A stretch of 9,211 bases of DNA from JBOGED01 sp050743625. Lineage in GTDB: Bacteria > Actinomycetota > Nitriliruptoria > Euzebyales > Egibacteraceae. Positions 5,991-9,211 of the stretch are shown piece after piece. A program made the position numbers and the translations under genes. Numbering within the stretch: position 1 is the stretch's first letter; each line of letters opens with the position of its first letter. The stretch spans positions 1 through 9,211 of the forward strand of contig JBOGED010000035.1 in the NCBI GenBank assembly GCA_050743625.1. Reading direction: 5' to 3'. A model generated the notes under the pieces. The model saw only the letters and a program-made list of their open reading frames with translations. It was not told the origin of the DNA and did not search any database.

Positions 5991-5996
5991 CCTCCT
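5991..5996 (-). promoter_or_regulatory. Ribosome binding site deciding the cas1 start
   Basis: AGGAGG on the minus strand, 8 nt before the ATG at 5982, is a strong Shine-Dalgarno sequence and places the cas1 start downstream of the longest possible frame. Confidence 0.85.
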
Positions 5997-6017
5997 CGAC
6001 ACGCACGGTAGCGAGGG

Positions 6018-6056
6018 GGTGTGACAAATTACATAAACGTAAGACCGGTTTTTTCG
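6018..6056 (-). promoter_or_regulatory. AT-rich putative cas operon promoter with partial palindrome
   Basis: This is the only markedly AT-rich stretch near the cas genes. On the minus strand it reads ACGTTTATGTAATTTGTCAC, offering TATGTA or TAATTT as -10 hexamers; no good -35 box is seen. The box TTACATAAACGTAA (6029-6042) has TTAC/GTAA half-sites around six bases and could be an operator. The call as promoter is inferred from position and composition. Confidence 0.45.
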
Positions 6057-6312
6057 TCGTACAGAGCGTCGACGACGACCGCCCCGGCCCGGACCTCCAC
6101 GCCCATCAACAACCGCCGTTGCCACTCGTCCACGCCACCAGCACGTGTGCGGTTGTGGGCGTCTACGTCCACAACCGCACACGGCCAGCGCAAGACACGC
6201 GAGCACCCGAGCGAGGTACACGTCCCGGGCGGGCTGGACGCCGCAACCGCACGACCTGCCAAACGACCATGCCAACGCCTAAGTGGACTCCTTCCGGCGT
6301 CGTATAGAGCGT
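6055..6312 (+). repeat. 15-nt imperfect direct repeat flanking 228 bp
   Basis: CGTCGTACAGAGCGT at 6055-6069 and CGTCGTATAGAGCGT at 6298-6312 agree at 14 of 15 positions in direct orientation. The right copy spans the point where dtd similarity ends. No terminal inverted repeats are seen just inside the copies. Confidence 0.5.
6144..6183. repeat. 40-nt near-perfect palindrome between cas1 and the dtd remnant
   Basis: CGTGTGCGGTTGTGG (6144-6158) and CCACAACCGCACACG (6169-6183) are perfect 15-bp inverted arms. The 10-nt loop GCGTCTACGT can pair further (one G-T wobble, then three pairs), leaving a 2-nt loop. No T-tract follows on either strand. The rest of the gene-free region 6070-6303 holds no convincing gene; the small open frames there (for example 6029-6262, minus) show no family features. 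Confidence 0.8.
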
Positions 6313-6550
6313 GAACTGGGTGATCGCGAGGACGCTTCCCCCGACCTCGGTGACCGAGCGGTTCATCAGCCCGTCATCGTCGGCGAAGATCCGCAACGCG
6401 CACGTCTTTCCCCGCCAGCCACAGGGCGTCCTGCCCGGTGGAGCGAAGCCCAACACCAACCAGCGCGACGAGCCCGACCCCGATCTCACCCACCACCTCG
6501 CCATCCACACGGACAGCAGCCTGGGTCACACACTGGAGCACGACCTGCAT
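6304..6550 (-). pseudogene. dtd: Decayed D-aminoacyl-tRNA deacylase (dtd), frameshifted and truncated
   Basis: From the ATG at 6550 the frame gives MQVVLQCVTQAAVRVDGEVV, then GEIGVGLVALVGVG, the clear N-terminus of DTD, which removes D-amino acids from mischarged tRNA. At about 6402-6412 (after LWLAGK) the similarity jumps to the next frame, continuing CALRIFADDDGLMNRSVTEV, then GGSVLAITQFTLY, which contains the conserved SQFTLY-type motif (here TQFTLY) near 6304. Beyond that the family's C-terminal half (normally about 70 more residues with an NxGPVT motif) is missing. One net extra base plus the lost 3' half make this a pseudogene. It is read in the same direction as cas1 and ends in the palindrome-bearing region. 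Confidence 0.8.
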
Positions 6551-6557
6551 AGGCAAG

Positions 6558-6563
6558 ACCCTA
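6558..6563 (-). promoter_or_regulatory. Candidate -10 box (TAGGGT) of the dtd remnant
   Basis: TAGGGT on the minus strand ends 7 nt before the dtd ATG, matching TANNNT with leaderless spacing. No Shine-Dalgarno sequence is present and no -35 box is evident. Confidence 0.4.
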
Positions 6564-6612
6564 CCGGGGCCCACACGCCTTTCTCCGCGCCACGTGGTCC
6601 TTCTCGGACCCG

Positions 6613-7509
6613 TTACCTCACGCGCTCCCAGGTGAATTCGACTCCCGATCCTGGCCATAGGACCGAGTTTTCCGGGACACAGATGACAAGCGCATGGTTG
6701 TCATCCTCAGCCACAGGCAAGAAACGCTCGACCAACCTAGTCTCGTCCGCAGAGAGAATCTCACCGGCCGGCGAGACACCGGCAAGCGCAAGGAACGCTT
6801 CCACCTTTCCGACCCTGCGGTCCCTGAGGGCGATCATGAACTCGGTCCTCCCAAAGGCGAACCCGCTGATCTTGATCGGAAACCGCCTGGTGGATCCCGA
6901 GATCACGTAAGTGTTCTTCATGAGCACGCTCGGTCGAGCGTTCGGAACGCTGACTGGTTGGAACTCGATCCGCACAAGATCGGCTTCTTCTACTACGACG
7001 CTGCCGTCGCGATCGACCCCATCAATGGAGATTATTGAGCAGAGATACTTCTTTGAGGCCTCCCAGCGATCACTTGGCATATCTACCAGCTCGACCGACG
7101 CGTTCGTGCCGTCAGCGAATTGTCGCGCCATCTGTGCGTCGGTTCGGCAGAACGCCGTGAAATGATCCGCCGAAAATATAGTCGGATCTCGCCGAGCGCT
7201 GTAGTGCGCAGTAACCGAGTAGTAATCGTGCTTCGCGTGATAGGTGAGAATCGCTTGATAACGAAAGTCGTGGCGGACGCGAACCGCGGCGGCGCTTCCT
7301 AAATCGCGAAGCCGGTCCGCGAGGCGAGCCAGGCCGGCCTCTGCTTCGTTCGCCGACGATCGCGGCGAGTGCTGCTCAAGCGCGTCGAGCAAGTCCTTGT
7401 AGAGCAGAGTCTCTACACGGCGTCGCAGGTTGTCGACGGATTCATCAAGCGCCTCGGCCGCGTTGTTCCAGCGGTGCCTGAGCTTGAGGCTTTGAAACTC
7501 GCGCTCCAA
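6613..7509 (-). CDS. Protein of unknown function, 298 aa
   Basis: The frame opens after a stop at 7564-7566 and the only usable start is TTG at 7509, without a clear ribosome site; it overlaps the upstream gene by 65 nt. The first 75 residues are predicted helical and coiled-coil-like (HRWNNAAEALDESVDNLRRR, then ETLLYKDLLDALEQH). The remainder alternates short beta strands, including YQAILTYHAKHDYYSVTAHY, DPTIFSADHFTAFC and KISGFAFGRTEFMIALRDRR, and ends GVEFTWERVR. There is no signal peptide or transmembrane segment. I recognise no family or catalytic motif. Codon use is less GC-biased than in the cas genes, suggesting separate acquisition. It may be the 3' part of a longer gene joined to 7445-7816 by a frameshift. 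Confidence 0.65.
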   Translation of the reverse strand: MEREFQSLKLRHRWNNAAEALDESVDNLRRRVETLLYKDLLDALEQHSPRSSANEAEAGLARLADRLRDLGSAAAVRVRHDFRYQAILTYHAKHDYYSVTAHYSARRDPTIFSADHFTAFCRTDAQMARQFADGTNASVELVDMPSDRWEASKKYLCSIISIDGVDRDGSVVVEEADLVRIEFQPVSVPNARPSVLMKNTYVISGSTRRFPIKISGFAFGRTEFMIALRDRRVGKVEAFLALAGVSPAGEILSADETRLVERFLPVAEDDNHALVICVPENSVLWPGSGVEFTWERVR

Positions 7510-7816
7510 GCTGCCGGAGGGCGTCGGTTCCGCCGATGCGGCGAAGATGCTCGGCTCCGGTCGTCAGCCAGCAGCGAAGATCCTCCAAAGTGGGCGCACC
7601 GGGAGCAAGGGGGCTGGCGCAACGCTCGCGGTAAAACTCGCGGAGGACCTCGACCTCATGGGGAGCGACCCGGTCAAAGCCGGCGTGCCTGATCGCCCGA
7701 AGCGCTTTCAGCAACTCCGGACGATCACGCGCCTGCGGTGCCTGTCCCACTCCGGCCGAGTCTGTCCCACGCGAGGCATGTCTTCGCCCAACCACGATCT
7801 TTATGGTCGCGATCAT
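7445..7816 (-). CDS. Hypothetical protein, about 123 aa, start uncertain
   Basis: With the ATG at 7816 the product begins MIATIKIVVGRRHASRG; another ATG at 7882 and GTG codons at 7795 and 7750 are possible, and none has a clear ribosome site. The better-looking coding part starts near RPELLKALRAIRHAGFDRVA, followed by EVLREFYRERC and LEDLRCWLTTGAEHLRRIGG, all amphipathic helix. The final 20 residues (VSKPQAQAPLEQRGRGA) look like out-of-frame sequence, whereas the overlapping frame continues the helical pattern (LEREFQSLKLRHRWNN). This suggests either a 65-nt gene overlap or a +1 frameshift near 7508-7512 splitting one protein of about 420 residues. Function unknown. The start region lies in the 7804-7832 dyad, opposite a divergent methyltransferase. 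Confidence 0.5.
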   Translation of the reverse strand: MIATIKIVVGRRHASRGTDSAGVGQAPQARDRPELLKALRAIRHAGFDRVAPHEVEVLREFYRERCASPLAPGAPTLEDLRCWLTTGAEHLRRIGGTDALRQLGARVSKPQAQAPLEQRGRGA

Positions 7817-7832
7817 GACAGGATCGCGACCA
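7804..7832. promoter_or_regulatory. Perfect 11-bp dyad (operator-like) between divergent genes
   Basis: TGGTCGCGATC (7804-7814) is exactly complemented by GATCGCGACCA (7822-7832) across a 7-nt centre. It sits where the minus-strand hypothetical gene and the plus-strand methyltransferase diverge. TATGGT at 7802-7807 is a possible plus-strand -10 box within it. The dyad overlaps the alternative starts at 7803, 7815 and 7816, which argues for later starts on one or both strands. Operator function is inferred from symmetry and position. Confidence 0.55.
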
Positions 7833-7862
7833 CCCGTGACCGCCAGCCTAGCCACGCCGCTA

Positions 7863-8692
7863 ATGACGGACGCGGTCGACACGGTCGAGCTGCCAACTGG
7901 CTCTGGCTACACTCTCTGGAATTCCGTCGCGGTTCGAGGCGCGAGCGTTGTCGGCCGAGCGACATTCCAGGGCACGCGGATCTGCGTGCGCGTTCTCGAC
8001 CGAACTGACGTGCTGTTCTCCACCGACGTCGGGATGACGCTCGTTCGGGCCATCGAGGAAGGTGAGATTGCCTTCCGTTCCGCAAGAGTTCTCGACATCG
8101 GCTGCGGTGCCGGCATCCACACGATCACCGCCCTTGTTGCGGGAGCGTCCCACGTCACCGCAATCGACGTGCACCCTCCCGCCGTCGCGGCAACCGCATG
8201 GAACGTGCTAGCGAACGAACTGCCCCTCGACCGTGTCAAGCTGCAAGCGGTCCCGCTCTCCGACTTCGAGGGACAGGCAAGGTTCGACATCGTCATGTGC
8301 AACCCACCGCACTTTCCGTCCGACACGTCATACGACAAGGGGCGGGGCGTCGACGTTGCCGCACTTGGGGGGCGACCGGACGGGCGCTGTACGACCAGCT
8401 ACTGCCCGCCGCGGACCGTTTGCTCGTAGATAACGGGACGTTGCTCATTTCTCATTCTTCCCTTACCGATATCGTAGCAACTAGGCGCCAGTTCACTGAG
8501 TCAGGATACCGTGTGGCAACCATACTCCGGCACTCGATGGACCTGAACCTTCTGACCTATGCCGACAAGTGGGATGTCCTGTGGAACAGCATGCTGCAAT
8601 TGCGCGCCGAAGGTCGAGCCCATTTCACGGATAAGCGCTTTTTCGTAGACGCATTGGCGATCACACGTTCCGTTCGAGGAGATAGATGGTGA
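7863..8692 (+). pseudogene. Class I SAM-dependent methyltransferase (MTS/HemK-like), frameshifted
   Basis: From the ATG at 7863 the protein has LPTGSGYTLWNSVAVRGASV at the N-terminus, SAM-binding motif I VLDIGCGAG at residues 76-84, an acidic strand (VTAIDVHPPAV, about 98-108), and the catalytic-type motif CNPPHFP at 146-152, as in HemK/PrmC and the small-methyltransferase fold. At 8367-8372 a run of six G breaks the frame: the first frame stops at 8429, while similarity resumes in the -1 frame as GATGRALYDQLLPAADRLLV, then NGTLLISHSSL, to the stop at 8692. One more G would restore about 276 residues. The cause may be mutation, sequencing error or slippage. Starts at 7803 or 7815 are possible but overlap the dyad. 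The substrate is unknown. Confidence 0.75.
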
Positions 8693-9211
8693 TGTCGTTT
8701 CGCGAGGGAGCCGTTGAGTTCGGGCGCTTCCGTACTTGGTATCGGCGTATCGGCAATGCCAAGGGTGGGGCGCCGCTTCTGGTCTTGCATGGTGGTCCTG
8801 GCTTCCCACATGACTATTTGACGGTACTTGACCGCCTAGCGGACCAACGCGAGGTGATTTTCTACGACCAGCTCGGCTGCGGCCGGTCGGCCACTCAACA
8901 CCCGCCCGGCGAATGGTCTATCGCCTTGTTCGTGGAAGAGCTGGCAAACCTTCGCTTGCGGCTCGGTGTCGAGCGGGCTCACCTCTTTGGCCATTCCTGG
9001 GGCGGCTGGCTGGCCATGGAGTATGCACTTAGGAAGTCCGGGAAGCTCACGAGCCTTGTCCTTGCGAGCGCCCCTGCCAGTGTCCCTCAGTTCATCGCCG
9101 GAATAGGTGACCTTATCGCGGGGTTATCGCGACGGAGCCGGCGTGTTCTCAACAGGCACCGCGCGGGTGAGACGGTCGACGAGAAGAAGTTCCAAACGGC
9201 CTACAACGAGT
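8692..9211 (+). CDS. Proline iminopeptidase-type alpha/beta hydrolase (3' partial)
   Basis: The gene runs off the window (173 complete codons). Starting at the ATG 8692, which shares one base with the methyltransferase stop, it reads MSFREGAVEFGRFRTWYRRI. Oxyanion-hole motif HGGPG is at residues 33-37, DQLGCGRS at 59-66, and the nucleophile elbow GHSWGG at 100-105 with S102. This combination is characteristic of the S33 proline iminopeptidase group, which removes N-terminal proline or related residues, though many members hydrolyse other amides or esters. GAGGAG at 8676-8681 serves as ribosome site; in-frame starts at 8686 (ATG) and 8689 (GTG) are equally possible. The catalytic Asp and His lie beyond the window. 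Coupling to the methyltransferase suggests a shared pathway, not identified. Confidence 0.88.
   Translation, partial: MSFREGAVEFGRFRTWYRRIGNAKGGAPLLVLHGGPGFPHDYLTVLDRLADQREVIFYDQLGCGRSATQHPPGEWSIALFVEELANLRLRLGVERAHLFGHSWGGWLAMEYALRKSGKLTSLVLASAPASVPQFIAGIGDLIAGLSRRSRRVLNRHRAGETVDEKKFQTAYNE

Noticed and set aside
5983..6027. Longer cas1 start at 6027 (15 extra residues)
   Set aside because: No ribosome site precedes it, while AGGAGG sits 8 nt before the ATG at 5982.
6029..6262. 77-aa minus-strand open frame between cas1 and dtd as a real gene
   Set aside because: It runs through the 40-nt palindrome and a direct repeat copy, has no ribosome site or family features, and overlaps several equally long shadows.
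6028..6600. Insertion sequence or transposase at the cas border
   Set aside because: No transposase motif or terminal inverted repeats were found; only a palindrome and an imperfect 15-nt direct repeat are present.

Overview
This is a high-GC window from what looks like an actinomycete. The evidence is GC-rich third codon positions, GTG/TTG starts, TANNNT boxes about 7 nt from ATG codons (leaderless style), an XRE/TPR regulator of a kind that is very abundant in Streptosporangiales, Micromonosporales and Streptomycetales, and a remnant of dtd. The species cannot be named from the sequence.

Layout, left to right. Positions 1-1005 hold the C-terminal part of an XRE-type regulator (its start lies outside the window). 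Positions 1071-1938 hold three small genes of unknown function that overlap by GTGA junctions; the third has two CxxC pairs. Positions 1943-2947 hold a CRISPR array of 14 repeats (37 nt; the first one degenerate) and 13 spacers. It reads on the minus strand: the minus-strand repeat ends in the classic ATTGAAAC handle, the degenerate repeat is at the far left, and the cas genes lie to the right. Positions 2948-3099 are the presumed leader; it is extremely G-rich on the plus strand and contains a perfect 11-bp inverted repeat. Positions 3100-5982 are a compact minus-strand operon, cas1-cas2-cas4-csa1, transcribed towards the array.

The cas operon is a complete adaptation (spacer acquisition) module with two Cas4-family nucleases, the combination known from type I-A systems of archaea. 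No cas3, Cascade, cas10 or other effector gene is seen on either side, so the locus is an adaptation module plus array without a neighbouring effector. This is the most interesting system in the window.

Positions 5983-6303 are a promoter and non-coding region with an AT-rich stretch, a 40-nt near-perfect palindrome and a 15-nt imperfect direct repeat. Positions 6304-6550 hold a decayed, frameshifted and truncated dtd (D-aminoacyl-tRNA deacylase). Positions 6613-7816 hold two overlapping minus-strand genes of unknown function, possibly one gene split by a frameshift. A perfect 11-bp dyad at 7804-7832 separates them from a divergent pair on the plus strand: a class I methyltransferase broken by a frameshift in a run of six G (7863-8692), and a translationally coupled proline-iminopeptidase-type alpha/beta hydrolase that runs off the window end (8692-9211). 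The segment from about 6600 onwards looks less GC-rich than the cas operon, which fits an accessory region assembled from several acquisitions.
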